Positions 1 to 10,299 of a stretch of 64,000 nt of DNA are shown piece by piece; position 1 is the stretch's first letter, and each line of letters begins with the position of its first letter. Made by a program: the position numbers and the translations under genes. The stretch comes from Rugalucina vietnamica. Its lineage: Eukaryota > Mollusca > Bivalvia > Lucinida > Lucinidae. The notes under the pieces were generated by a model, which was given only the letters and a program-made list of their open reading frames with translations, had not been told where the DNA came from and made no database searches. Where the stretch lies: contig OZ024883.1 in the NCBI GenBank assembly GCA_964017185.1, forward strand, positions 40,974,395-41,038,394, written 5' to 3'.

Positions 1-60
1 TTATGTTGGGTAGAAGTCTCATAAAATGGAGTAAACGTCCCGACATGACCATAGCTGATG
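1..60 (-). repeat. SINE-tail-like fragment
   Basis: Bases 19-55 read as the reverse complement of 38,520-38,560, sharing the block AACGTCCCGACATGACC and the adjoining TCATAAAATGGA. The related sequence inside the SINE at 58.4 kb has a similar TTTTACGTCCC segment. It is probably the end of a dispersed short retroelement cut by the window edge. Confidence 0.45.
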
Positions 61-220
61 ACTGGGGTACCAAGCCACATGTCAAACAAAACATGTTTTA
101 GTTGCCGTCATGTAGCTGATTTTACTTTATTCAGTAGCTGTATAATACTGTTTATTGCACAGCCACGTGCCAGTGAAAGTACAAATTCGCAAAAAAATAT
201 ACCATTTGACAAGAATGTTA
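61..220. other. No gene seen; one stray CACGTG repeat
   Basis: Holds a copy of the TTTATTGC...CACGTGCC motif near 150-170 that recurs in the array at 540-1310. Nothing else is recognised. Confidence 0.4.
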
Positions 221-462
221 ATATGAGCCATCTCATGGGAAAACCAACAATCTGCATAGGCGAAAACAAAGGCGCAGATCAGCTTCGCGGTAACCGCGAA
301 GCTGATCAGCGCCTTTGTTTTCGCTACTCGGATAGTACAATTCCTCTTCTACTTAAATCCGAAATTTCAAGCTTCTAGCTCTTTTCTGTGCTTGTACAGG
401 CCGGTTTGTGTCGGACCTGTTCGGAAACCATATTGTTGGTTTTCCCACGAGACGGCTCATAT
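221..462 (+). mobile_element. Foldback MITE, family A, copy 1
   Basis: A 242 bp element with imperfect terminal inverted repeats: left ATATGAGCCATCTCATGG, right ending in GACGGCTCATAT. An internal near-perfect hairpin at about 275-310 has arms GATCAGCTTCGCGGT and its complement, flanked by inverted GCGAAAACAAAGGCGC. Related copies lie at 6.5, 13.4, 25.6, 48.5, 51.4, 60.8 and 63.3 kb. No transposase is encoded, so it is read as a non-autonomous DNA element. The + strand is open across the hairpin, giving a GADQLRGNREADQR-like peptide that recurs between copies because of the shared repeat. Confidence 0.85.
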
Positions 463-539
463 GAAATATTGTATATAGAAACGTACAGCAAAAACTACTG
501 AAATCTAAATTTTGGCAATATCATTGCGATATACAGTGT
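463..539. other. Nothing recognised
   Basis: Short spacer between the family A copy and the CACGTG repeat array. No feature is visible. Confidence 0.3.
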
Positions 540-1310
540 CAACAGTAGCTGAAACGGAAGCTGCCTTCGTATTTCTGCCCTTCCACCGTTTATTGCACTG
601 ACACGTGCCATCGAAAATACATCTTTGCAAGAAATTTTGACGTCACAATAAATGGTTAATTCGAAATACAGAAGCAAACGGATACGGAACATTGTGTAAT
701 GCAAATGCACAGCGAAAAAATTACTTTATGAAGTACCGTTTATTGCGCTGACACGTGCCCACAAGTTTACATTTTTGACAATATACGTCCTAGGCCTGGT
801 ATTGAGTGGACGCGTGTCATTGAAAAGCAACTTCGCAGGGGATATTCTTTCACCTGCTATATACATAGCAATACACAACATTCAGGTAACTGAATGGTAG
901 CTCTTTTCGTATATCTACCCTTTCGGTGATTATTGCGCTGACACGTGCCACTGAAAACACCTTCCTAGAAATTTATAAATTCTATAAACGAATTACCCTA
1001 TAAACAGAAGCTGAAACGGTAGCTCTCTTCGTGTACCTACCCTTTCAATGTTTATTGCGCTGGCACGTGCCCACAAGTTTAAATGTTTGACAATATACGA
1101 CTAAAAATACGGATGTTGAAACATCGTCCTGGTATATTTTGTGACGCGTGCCATTGAAAATACAACTTCGTAGGAAACTCTTTTCTTCGCAGTCTTTTGA
1201 CAGTACATGGTTATTTCCAAAACCAAAAGCTTTACCAAGTTCAGTGCAAAAAAAGAACATGTATACAGCAGCACAGCGTTGTATAATGCTCTGACACGTG
1301 TCAATATTAA
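540..1310. repeat. Irregular tandem array of a CACGTG-containing repeat
   Basis: The block TTTATTGCGCTGACACGTG recurs, with changes, near 590, 740, 930 and 1050, and shorter relatives (GACGCGTG, GACACGTGTC) lie near 808, 1142 and 1290. A companion block, AACGGTAGCTCTCTTCGT followed by TACCCTTTC, precedes it near 550, 890 and 1015. The longer match beginning at about 740 recurs at about 1050, so the larger repeat unit is near 310-340 bp. No reading frame is conserved. It is best described as a diverged satellite-like array. Confidence 0.65.
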
Positions 1311-2221
1311 AGCAAAAAAAGTACATGTACCATTTTTGCGTTCATGATTTTGTTTTCTACCATTTTCTTTCCATGAAGCGTTGTCCAGCCTTTACTCTAT
1401 AGAACTATGTATACATGTTTTATCTATACCGCCTTTGCCAACATTTGTTCACCTTTAGGCTGCTGCTGTGCAATTATGATTTGTGGGCGTGTATCGTTGT
1501 TACCGTTTAAAATTTCGAAACCAGATTCTTTTCGAACCGAATGTATTGTATGTATGATGTGACTTGCAATTGTAACTATTTTATGACCTGCAATATTTAT
1601 GTCGGGGACTTTCAGACAGAATTTATTTTATACATGTATTGCTTCTGTTGTCTGTATCCTGTTCAATTTTATGGCCCGTAATATTCTGTTTTAGATCAAA
1701 TGTCGGGTACTTTTTCGGTAAAATAATCCCATCATAAACACCTACTCCTGAATTTCTAAAAAAACTTTTAATACCAATTTTATGGCATATGCATGGCCTA
1801 CAAAGTGATCTCCGTTTTTCAAAGGTCTGCGAGAAACCATTTTCGGCCAAAGAAAAACAGCTGTACAACGACAGACTAATGCGACATTTTGGTTGCTTTG
1901 GTTCTACTTGTATAGCAGAAAAGATCGCCTGGTGTGAAACATGGTTGCTGGGTTGGGCGGAACAGGCTAACGGGGCATTACAAGTACATATGTTGAAAAA
2001 CTACTAGCAATTTTAACAATTATGTTGTACCCGTTGAATTTGTTTTTCGCTGATCTAGCCGGATGACTGCCTTGTTGGGAAAGAGCTAGTCATCTTGCTC
2101 TTCAAGTGTGTTGTCGGAAACAAATGTTTTGTGATGTATTTTCTTTCCCGCCTTGTGTCTATGTGGGGAATTTGAAAATAATAATTACATCGATTCCTGG
2201 TCCCTCTATTCTGATTTTCCA
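1311..2221. other. Gene-free stretch, nothing recognised
   Basis: AT-rich sequence with only short open frames on either strand. None shows a known domain or convincing splice sites. Confidence 0.3.
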
Positions 2222-2230
2222 CTAATAAAG

Positions 2231-2345
2231 GGCATGTTCTAATCTGTAGCCTGGCCTACCCTAGCCTAACCTGGTCCGATTATGTAAAATGATGTAACAA
2301 CTGAATTGGTGACATAACACTTGAGACCAAGCCAGCCCAGACCAA
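2231..2345 (+). repeat. Left terminal inverted repeat of the 4.9 kb element
   Basis: Matches the complement of 7043-7155. The best-conserved stretches are the outer 30 bases and the block GTCCGATTATGTAAAATGAT. The inner part around GGTGACATAACAC also matches. Confidence 0.8.
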
Positions 2346-2547
2346 AGTTCAATTGAAGTTCTAATACATGACATATGCCACTCATTTTTAATTAGAATTC
2401 TCAAGAGGATTCTGCACACATTACAGTTTCTTAGTGAGGTAAACACTTTGAAATAAGCCGTATCATGAGAAAATAGACAGGCAACACTTTATCATTCTTT
2501 GTGGAAACTTTAAACCGCTGTCAGCCTGTTACACTATAACGTTATCG

Positions 2548-3680
2548 ACTACCGACCGTATCTACGGCGTATGAAGATACGAAAGAAACGTCACGCGTAC
2601 GTCGTACATACGTGAGCATACATAGCTCATACTCCTCGATACGTAGCACATACTCCTTATACACCGAGGTGCTACGTTCTTTATGTGTGCACTTAAAATC
2701 TGTAGCACGTACGTGGCAGGTCCAATACGCCGTCCATACGTCACACGTCGTACATACGAACGCAACGTGACAGGTACGTCGTAGATACGTACATGTATAT
2801 CATACTCCTGATACGCCACACGTACGTCGCGGTTAACATGCCACGTAACCGTGATGTATGTGCAGCGTACCTTTCGTATCTGCTACGTATGTGTGACATA
2901 TGAGTGGCAATATATCGTCGACTCTTTTTTCGTATCTACGGCATATCAGCAACGTACTTGTGTCGTATCTCGCGTATCAATGTACTATGTATGTGCTACA
3001 TTCGTTTCGCTGCTGTGGAGTATGTGTGACGTATTAGGAGTATTAGGAATATTTTGTGGCGTTCCAAGAGAATCTGAATGCTTCTATATAAATGTTTTCG
3101 TTTTTCCGAAGTCATGGAACAGATGTTTCTCACGGTTCGGGGTGCCGTGCAGGGTTCTTTCAGGGTTACGCTTGGTGTAGCCTCTGTCTTAATTCATGTC
3201 CTCTTACGACCAGGATGGGGAGCTTGGAGATGTTCCATCCCACCCCACCTCGTTTTTTTTTCTTCAGTGTTAATCTAGATTATCTAGATTTCTCCGATGG
3301 CATCTTCGACCTCTGATACTTGATACTGTAATGTGCGAATTGTTTGAACAGAGTGAACACAACTGTTTGTTCTCATTAAAAAGCAGTTGGTACAGAACAG
3401 ATACGCCGCAGATAAGAATGGAACGTAGTACATGTACATACGCCGTAGATAATCATGCGTACACTTCATATGCCATACATACGTCACACGTACGTAGCAC
3501 ATACGCATTGATACGCTGTACATACGACAGTGAATTTCCATACGAAAAGAGATACGTCACTGTTACGCCAAGTGAATGTAGCAGGAACGTCATACGTACA
3601 TGGTACATACGTTGCTCGGACAAACTTCGGCTCAGACTTCAGCGTATCGAAATTTTCATAGATATGCGAGCGATACCCCG
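2548..3680. repeat. TACGT/ACGTAC-rich low-complexity block
   Basis: At 2548-3040 and 3395-3680 the sequence is made of irregularly repeated short palindromic words such as TACGTA, CATACGTC and GTACGT on both strands. Unrelated sequence at about 3060-3390 separates the two parts. The words keep several frames open on both strands, so the ORFs here are not evidence of genes. It resembles the subterminal-repeat interior of the element at 60 kb in style, but the word is different. Confidence 0.55.
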
Positions 3681-3944
3681 CTGATACATGGATGTGTGAC
3701 AGTGCTATTAGTGATTCAGAAGTAAATATGAGGCATTCTGAAATAAAGTTGCTGTTTTGTCTTCTTCTTAAAACATTGCCCCTAGCTCGTCTTTTCAAAA
3801 GGTTCAACTTACAGTGTTGTCAGTCATTTTTGTCCAAAAAAGCTGTTGTCTTTTATGCTCACCTGTGTCGTAATGATTGGCTTTGATTATTGGCTTTTTA
3901 TTTCCTCCATGTAAGAGAGTACATCTATATTGTGGACAAATAGG

Positions 3945-4100
3945 ACCCACCATTGGTATTCAGTGGAGACTGGACATTCCAACGCGACATTCCACCATCC
4001 AGATGGGAAACGAGGTTTGCCTAGTTTTCCTACTGTAATGGTGCGCCCGAGGATTGGAATTTCTTGTCTTCACTGAACACTGAGATCGACTCCCAGTTAA
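3945..4100 (+). mobile_element. Foldback element, family C, diverged copy
   Basis: A decayed palindrome whose arms contain TTCAGTGGAGACTGGACATT and the matching TCTTCACTGAACAC, with the centre GGGAAACGAGG...CCTAGTTTTCC. The better preserved copy is at 40107-40263. Confidence 0.6.
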
Positions 4101-4145
4101 TGGTGTTCCTGCTCTATTTGGTGCTGTTCTTAATGAGATTAAAAG

Positions 4146-4298
4146 AATCTATGATGGGGTTGAGGCCGAGACAAGGAAATCTCAGGCAAGTTTTCAGATT
4201 ATTCAAGTCTCGTCCGAGGCTCTGCCGAGGATGAAACTTGAATAATCTGAAAACGAGCCTGAGATTTCCTTTTTGAGGCCTAAACACCATCATTGATT
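4146..4298. repeat. 150 bp imperfect palindrome
   Basis: The arms run from ATGATGGGGTTGAGGCC and AAATCTCAGGC, through TTTTCAGATTATTCAAG, to a centre near GAGGCTCTGCCGAGG, then back through the complements ending in GGCCTAAACACCATCAT. It is probably another foldback MITE type. No second copy was noticed in the window. Confidence 0.7.
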
Positions 4299-4299
4299 A

Positions 4300-6505
4300 T
4301 TTTTCTCTCCCATCAATTTATACCATTTTGACTCTGAATAGGCTTCAAATGCAGTTCAGGCAGCCATTTTGTTTTTTTCATGAAACAATATGCAAATTAA
4401 CCAGTGAAAAAAAAATAAAAATAATTTTGTATATGCACTTACCTTACAAAAAATATTCAATCAGCATTTTGTTTTGTGCAGAAAATCCTCAACAAAATTA
4501 AATTTCGAGATTTTTATCAAAGCAGCAGACTACAATTACTCTTGTAAACTTCCTGAAATTAACACCTGCAGGGTTATTTTTGTCACTGACAGTTGACACC
4601 TAGCTCATCATTTCCTTATATGGAAGTACACGTAAAGATGTACATTTCTATTGGCTAACTGCAGAAATGATTGGCATTTTGAGACAGCTAAAATCTACTA
4701 GTACTGAGACAGAAATATCTCAGACAGGCACACAAAGGGATATATGCTTGTCTGATGGGTGAGAAATTGTCAGTTGTACCAGGAGAGGCAGTGCCAGAAG
4801 TGGTACCGAGGTGCACTTTATTGTATTGTACCAGAATCCAAAGTGAGAGTTTGGGGATGATGCTTGAACCTAACATGTGCTGAATTGCATCATTGAGTAA
4901 GACATACATGTATCTACTCCCCATGAACAGGTGCCCTGACTGCCCTCTCAACATGACTGCAAATGTTTTGACTCAAATATTAAGTCACAAAACAATCGTC
5001 CTTGATCAACACATTCTTGGCAAGCTAGAGTTATTACATAACTGGAGACATTGAACTACTGCCCCTGAATTACCGTGTCAGTTAAGGTCAGCTTATATTG
5101 ACCTTGCAAATGGAATTCTGATATAGGGAATTTATGACCCCATAAGCAAGGTCGACTCTGCTGCATAATTACTCTTAATATGTGGGAAAACCTGTTTCAC
5201 TTTATACAATTACATGTAACAACTTTGTTGCACAAAAGTCATACATAGATTGAAGCTTGAAATATGTACTTCTAAATATTTCAAATAACAAAATCGCAGA
5301 TTGACCATGCTAATATGTAGGATAATCATATCTATTTTTTTTTCTTCAACAGTCTGATGTGTGTACCCTCTACTTTATTTTATTAGTTTCTTCTTTTTAC
5401 GTAGGGTAGGTTGCGGTGTACATGTCTTCATGATTATATACAAATAACAGTCCTTTCTTCAGAACTAGATATATTTGTTGTTCTTTGATCATGATGATAG
5501 CCTATTATTCACTTCCTGAACTAAGGTGACAGCAGACACTGTTTTCGTGTATCACCAGCGTACCGAGATCATAGCTTTATGGGAGGAACCATAAGATTTT
5601 ATGAATGGAAACAAGACTTCGGGCATTAAGACATTTTCATCAGGGGCGATCGTAGTTCTTATCAATTATCTATCTTATTACTCTGCCCTGGATGTTTTTC
5701 GTTTTGAAACATCTTCTTGTCTAAAGGTTGTATACTGTATTGGTTGTATCCAATTTTCAACACCCAACACCAGCAGAAGACACTAAGATTTTTATGTCAG
5801 CACTGTTTGTCACTGGGTGCTTCCTTCGTCCCTACACGAAAAGGTTTTGTTTGACTTTTACTACAGGTCCCGATAGGATTTGGTTTTGTTTGATTCTGGT
5901 ATCAGATTTTTTTCTACAATAATTCCTAGAATTTGGTCAATGATTTGATTTGATTCTCATTTATGACGTCATTGAAAGAATTTTAAGTAATAAAATAGTG
6001 CTTTGTAAAGCAGTTTTATATAAAGTTTTTATTTGATTCGTTAAGAAGTGGTATAAAATGTGAAAGTAAAGTTACTGCCGACACTGTTTTGTGGAGATTT
6101 TCTCTGCTAGCGTAGTAGACATTTTTTTTATATCGGGACCAAGGAAGCACCCAGTGGTTTGTGCAGGCATGTATTCCTGGACACGCTCAGCTATTTCAAA
6201 CATTGGTTTTCACCGTGCATCTTGCAATCTGAAATGCTTACCAAAACCACAAGGCCTTTATTTTGTGACACATGACTATAAATTCTGCCCAATATTTCAC
6301 AAATGGGTTTCAGATCCCACCAGGTATATTAGCAGCTTCATTTAATGTTTATAATTACCAGGTTGCATAATATAATGACCTGGGTAACATGCATTGCATC
6401 CAGCTAGTGTTAACTGATATATGGTCTTTATTCTCCAATCAGAACGGTAACTTGGCAGATGAAAATGGGGAAAACATTATGACAGAAACTGCGATGAACC
6501 CATAA
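4300..6505. other. Interior of the 4.9 kb element, no gene recognised
   Basis: AT-rich sequence. CAGACACTGTTTT near 5532 and CGACACTGTTTT near 6078 are similar, and CACTGGGTGCTTCCTT at about 5812 has an inverted match near 6140. This suggests a further small inverted-repeat element at about 5520-6180. No transposase domain is visible in any open frame. Confidence 0.35.
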
Positions 6506-6718
6506 ATGAGCCTTGGCATGAGAAAACTAACAATCTGGGTTTCAGACCAGACCTTACGTACAGTCACAGAAGAAAGCTAGAAACTTGAAACTTTGGATAA
6601 AAGGAATTGTACTGTGTAGCGAAAACAAAAGGCGCTAATCAGGTGCGCAGTTACGGCACAGCTAATCTGCGCCTTCCCTTTGCATGTTGGTGGTTTTTCT
6701 TATGCGGTGGCTCAAATG
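6506..6718 (+). mobile_element. Foldback MITE, family A, degenerate copy 2
   Basis: Retains ATGAGCCTTGGCATGAGAAA at the left, AGCGAAAACAAAAGGCGC and a decayed central hairpin, and GCGGTGGCTC at the right. The section between the left end and the hairpin does not match copy 1, so the copy is rearranged. Confidence 0.65.
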
Positions 6719-7042
6719 TAATTTTGTGCTATTCTGGAAAGACTGACTTTGTCATAAGAAAATGTGTTTCACACAATCTTAATCTGAGACACAGATTAGA
6801 AATTCTATCAAGCACCTTTGTTTACATTGATGGAAGCGCCTAAAGCGATTTTTTGTGAGTGTGATAAGAATTAACCTTTCATGCTATTTTATGCAATTGC
6901 TACTTATATGTTTAAACATTTATCATCTCATTTTCATTGGAGATCAAGAGCAGCTGACTTGAACCTGTATGTCATCACCTCTGTTATTTTTGTTAACAAG
7001 TCTCATGAGATCACTACATTTATATGGTTGATAGTCTCATTT

Positions 7043-7155
7043 TGGCCTGGCCTGGTCTGGTCCCAGGTGTTATGTCACCAGTTTAGTTGTTACATCATTT
7101 TACATAATCGGACCAGCCCAGCCCAGGCAGGCCAGGCTACAGATTAGAACATGCC
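7043..7155 (-). repeat. Right terminal inverted repeat of the 4.9 kb element
   Basis: Complement of 2231-2345. The terminal bases AGATTAGAACATGCC are followed by the duplicated 9-mer at 7156-7164. Confidence 0.8.
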
Positions 7156-7164
7156 CTAATAAAG

Positions 7165-7818
7165 AGTTGAAGCGCAAGTAGAACTAGTGGCAGGCTATCA
7201 GAAACGCATAAATAGTCTCTAATTCCATCAGTTATTTTGAAAGAAAATATTTATGTTGAGAGAAAGCGAAAATATCGAGCACTTGGGGAATTATGAAGTG
7301 GTTATGACTGGTGCTTGTGATTGACACGCTGCCCATCAAATTTCTCGTGTCAAATACAAGAAATATGCCATTTTGTGTCAATTTCTTACAAGAGCACAAC
7401 ATCCGGGGTAATTTAATCTGGTCCAGGCTACCGTTATGCTAATAAGTTATCATTTGCATCTGTTTATATATAAGAATTATGATACAATGTAAATAAAGAA
7501 CAGAAAATAAATATTATCTACATGTGGTCGAATTCTTGACAGACACAAGTAGTTGTAGTGTTGGCACTAATCTCAATTAAGATGGCCAATTAACGGTTTA
7601 GTGTTTGGAAATGTGGATAAATCGTCCAAATCCCGTAAAAGTCAAACAAACTTTGGCACATTTAATATTTTGAAAATAAAACTTTGTTTGCAGAATACGG
7701 TTGTCTTCCGAAATGATGAAAACCGTATATTAAATTTGTAGATTTTTTCTAAAAGACCACGTGTTTTGTTTTGTTTTCTTTCTTCTTCAGTTTACAAAGT
7801 TTTAAGTTTTATACGGAA

Positions 7819-7873
<55 letters not shown>

Positions 7874-8470
7874 GCAATGGTGTATTAACCAATGCAATAA
7901 AATTGACTTTCCTCTAGTCAGACTGAATGAAAATGTTTTAAAAACAGTTTTATTATTTTCAAAACTGGTTGAAGTATTTATTTATTTATTTTCTTTTTCC
8001 AAATCAGAAGACCATTATTTCTTTCTTTTACTTTCTTTTCTTTCTTTTCTAATTCACTCTATAAATTTGTAGGAATAAATACATGAGCACAATTTTTGCG
8101 TAAATTTCTTTTCGCATTTGAACGAGGGTTTCAAAGGACGAGATTGTTTTGCTCTTTTCGAGTCTAGATCAATTTTAATAATTCTTTTCTTTCCTATTCC
8201 TGAGATTTTTGCGTAAGTAAATAACTCGTATTTACCTTATAATCAGATTCGGAACTTAATCACTTATAATGTACTGTTTATCTCTATTTCTTGATCATTT
8301 TCTTCATTTTCACCGTTTTATATCAAAATAATTTTCCTAATATTTGTATACTCAAAAGGTGGGATTGCTCATACGGACCGATTTGATTGTTTATTCAGGC
8401 TTCCAATAGCATGAATAGGGTTACCAATAGACTCATTGCTGCTGATATCTTATGCCAATTCCACTAGTAT
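7165..8470. other. Upstream Zic intergenic sequence with an (AATA)n run
   Basis: No gene is seen. A perfect tetranucleotide run of AATA/AAAT lies at about 7817-7873 and a TTTCTTTTC-rich patch near 8020-8050. From about 8100 on, no dispersed repeat from this window is recognised. Confidence 0.45.
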
Positions 8471-8479
8471 CATAAAATT

Positions 8480-8880
8480 CTGAAGATTCACCCCGCGGCC
8501 TCATCCGCGCTTCGAAATTGACACATCATTATTGAACTAACGCCTCTCAATAATCCTACAGCGAATCAAGTACGCTCTTAGCGCTATCCGATTGATTACC
8601 TGTCAATCAAACAGCGCTCGACCAATAGAATCGCCGCAGTGGTGTCGCGCGTGAGAGCACAGGTTCTAAATCAAGCTGTGAAATTAACTTGCAATATGTT
8701 TATGTTTGTAAATGAATAACTTAAACTGTGGATTCAAAATCTTTCTAACTTTCAACTGCTGCTGTTCATTGAATAACAGTTTGAAAAGTGCGAAATATTC
8801 GGGTTTATCTTGAAACGGTTTGCCGCAGAGTTTTAGGGCTTCCTATAGTTTTTAAATACACGTGTCTTGGGGCGCTCTGT
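8480..8880 (+). promoter_or_regulatory. Candidate proximal promoter/enhancer of the Zic gene
   Basis: This stretch lies 270-670 bp before the Zic start codon. It is richer in CpG (CCGCGGCCTCATCCGCGC, CGCCGCAGTGGTGTCGCGCG) than the surrounding AT-rich DNA. It has a CCAAT pentamer at 8622-8626, and no repeat family of the window enters it. No clear TATA box is placed, and the transcription start cannot be fixed from sequence alone. Confidence 0.45.
8600..8609 (-). promoter_or_regulatory. PBX-MEIS/TGIF-type site TGATTGACAG
   Basis: CTGTCAATCA on the + strand is an exact match to the TGATTGACAG composite recognised by PBX-MEIS/PREP homeodomain partners. A second ATTGATTA lies just before it at 8591-8598. 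The binding consensus is established; use of this copy is inferred from its position upstream of Zic. Confidence 0.45.
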
Positions 8881-9149
8881 AACTGGATGCTGTTCTAAAC
8901 ACGATTGTGAAGTTTTAGAGACAAAGTGTCAACATTTTAAATAAGTTGTTAACATTTGAAGGATTTTGTGGAAATGAAACCTTACAGCTTCATTAGAAAC
9001 AGATGAATTAGTTTTAATTTATTTGAAAGTGTTAAAACAGTGTTTTAAAGTTTTTGGATTTTGTTTAATATTCTTTGCGATTCATATGTAGCCAGAATCA
9101 GTGGAACTTGTTTACATGCTGTGAATTCACAGAGGAAGTTTCATTCACA

Positions 9150-10002
9150 ATGATTAATCCAATCATGGAGACCCCGTACACTCCCCATCTACCCCCAGGG
9201 GCTATGAAGCTCTCCCCTCCCCACCACATGGGGGACACTAGTGGACTACATAATCAACTTAACCAGTATGTGCCTCAGACCAACGGATACGGGATGCCTA
9301 CTTCACATCTATCCAGCTACGCTTCAAGGGACTATCTTCTTCGACGAGATCACATGGGGCTACAGGGGCACGAGGCAAACGCCAACATGTTCATACCGTC
9401 GTCGGGCAGCTATCATACTTCACATGACACCGGTTCCAGTCACGTGCTATTTCCCGGAATTCACGACGCAAGTACCGGTGGTCAGTTCAACAGCCAGATG
9501 AGACTACCAGGATTACCGGGCTCGGATATGTATTCCCGGGACCCCTTCAACCAGATGACTAGCCCACGTACAGACCATTTCTCACAGAGTCATATCAACA
9601 GTATGAATCCCATCAACGCTATGAACCATCTGAGTGGTGCACCATACGGACCTGGAGCCTTCTTTCGCTACATGCGTCCACCCATCAAACAGGAACACAC
9701 GTGCTTATGGATAGACACTGAGCAGCAAGAGCCCAAGAAACCGTGTAACAAAACATTCACAACGATGCATGAAATAGTAACGCATATTACAGTGGAACAT
9801 GTGGGTGGACCTGAACAAACTAATCACGCGTGTTACTGGCAAAATTGTGCTCGCGACGGACGGCCTTTTAAGGCTAAATATAAGCTTGTGAACCATATCA
9901 GGGTCCATACCGGGGAAAAGCCCTTCCCCTGCCCCTTTCCCGGGTGTGGGAAAGTGTTCGCCAGGAGTGAGAACCTCAAGATTCACAAAAGAACGCATAC
10001 AG
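9150..10002 (+). CDS. Zic: Zic-family zinc-finger transcription factor, exon 1
   Basis: Encodes residues 1-284 and the first base of codon 285. Zic proteins are nuclear C2H2 factors, relatives of Gli, that act in neural, mesodermal and segmental patterning. Visible in order: the ZOC-like motif SRDYLLRR at 59-66; the ZF-NC motif [14 protein letters not shown] at 169-182; finger 1 (C185-H217) with the long CxW spacing typical of Zic/Gli; finger 2 (C228-H253, also CxW); finger 3 (C261-H283). The linker HTGEKPF is standard. The ATG at 9150 (CACAATGA context) is preferred because the open frame upstream contains no other ATG. The frame runs into a stop shortly after the donor ACAG|GTTGGT at 10002/10003, and the homology requires splicing there. 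Which Zic paralogue this is cannot be judged from one locus. Confidence 0.95.
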
Positions 10003-10049
10003 GTTGGTAACTTGTAATATTATTTTATTTTGTTACGTACGTTACCTTA

Positions 10050-10297
10050 ATTGCATAATGTTTTTTAATGAGTTTTGCATCTCTGCCTCCAAAGCTAAAT
10101 ATTATTCTCTGAATTGAAAATGATAACAGAACGAAACGTTCTTGAAATTATTATTTATTTTATTTTGTTACGTACATTATGTTAATTTTGTTTCGTTACA
10201 CGCATAAATCATTTTCATTTCAGAGAAAAAAATGTTTAGCTCTCAGGCAGAAATGCAAAATAGACCGACTCCAAACTCGTTGAAAAATATGCATAAT
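10050..10297. repeat. Inverted repeat just inside the Zic intron
   Basis: The sequence TTTTGCATCTCTGCCTCC...AATTGAAAATGAT at about 10072-10124 returns in inverted form at about 10208-10262 (CATTTTCATTTCAGAG...GGCAGAAATGCAAAAT). The arms are about 55 bp. A direct repeat, TTTTATTTTGTTACGTAC, lies in the loop and left flank (10022 and 10157). It is likely a small foldback element inserted about 50-70 bp after the splice donor. Confidence 0.7.
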
Positions 10298-10299
10298 GT

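Larger units (their letters stand above)
2222..7164. mobile_element. Candidate 4.9 kb TIR element with 9 bp target duplication (Mutator-like?)
   Basis: Two inverted copies of a ~115 bp sequence bound the segment 2231-7155. The left end begins GGCATGTTCTAATCTGTAGC and the right end is its complement ending in ACATGCC. Directly outside each end is the same 9-mer, CTAATAAAG, at 2222-2230 and 7156-7164. Long TIRs plus a 9 bp duplication are typical of Mutator-like elements; hAT elements normally make 8 bp. No transposase ORF is visible, so it would be non-autonomous or decayed. The interior holds a TACGT-rich block, a family C copy, a 150 bp palindrome and a degenerate family A copy. Alternatively two separate short elements could share ends by chance, but the matching 9-mers argue against that. 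Confidence 0.65.

Noticed and set aside
58..378. 106-codon + strand ORF with a GADQLRGNREADQRLCF-type peptide
   Set aside because: The peptide is a translation of the family A hairpin and reappears wherever the MITE lies in frame (13.4, 48.5, 60.8 kb). It is not a gene family.
2851..3807. Several ORFs on both strands in the TACGT-rich block
   Set aside because: The short palindromic words keep frames open on both strands; the peptides (YVCVTY, MCYVRVTYVW) mirror each other and are artefacts.
9075..9149. Open codons upstream of the Zic ATG
   Set aside because: There is no ATG in this part; the first ATG in frame is at 9150.
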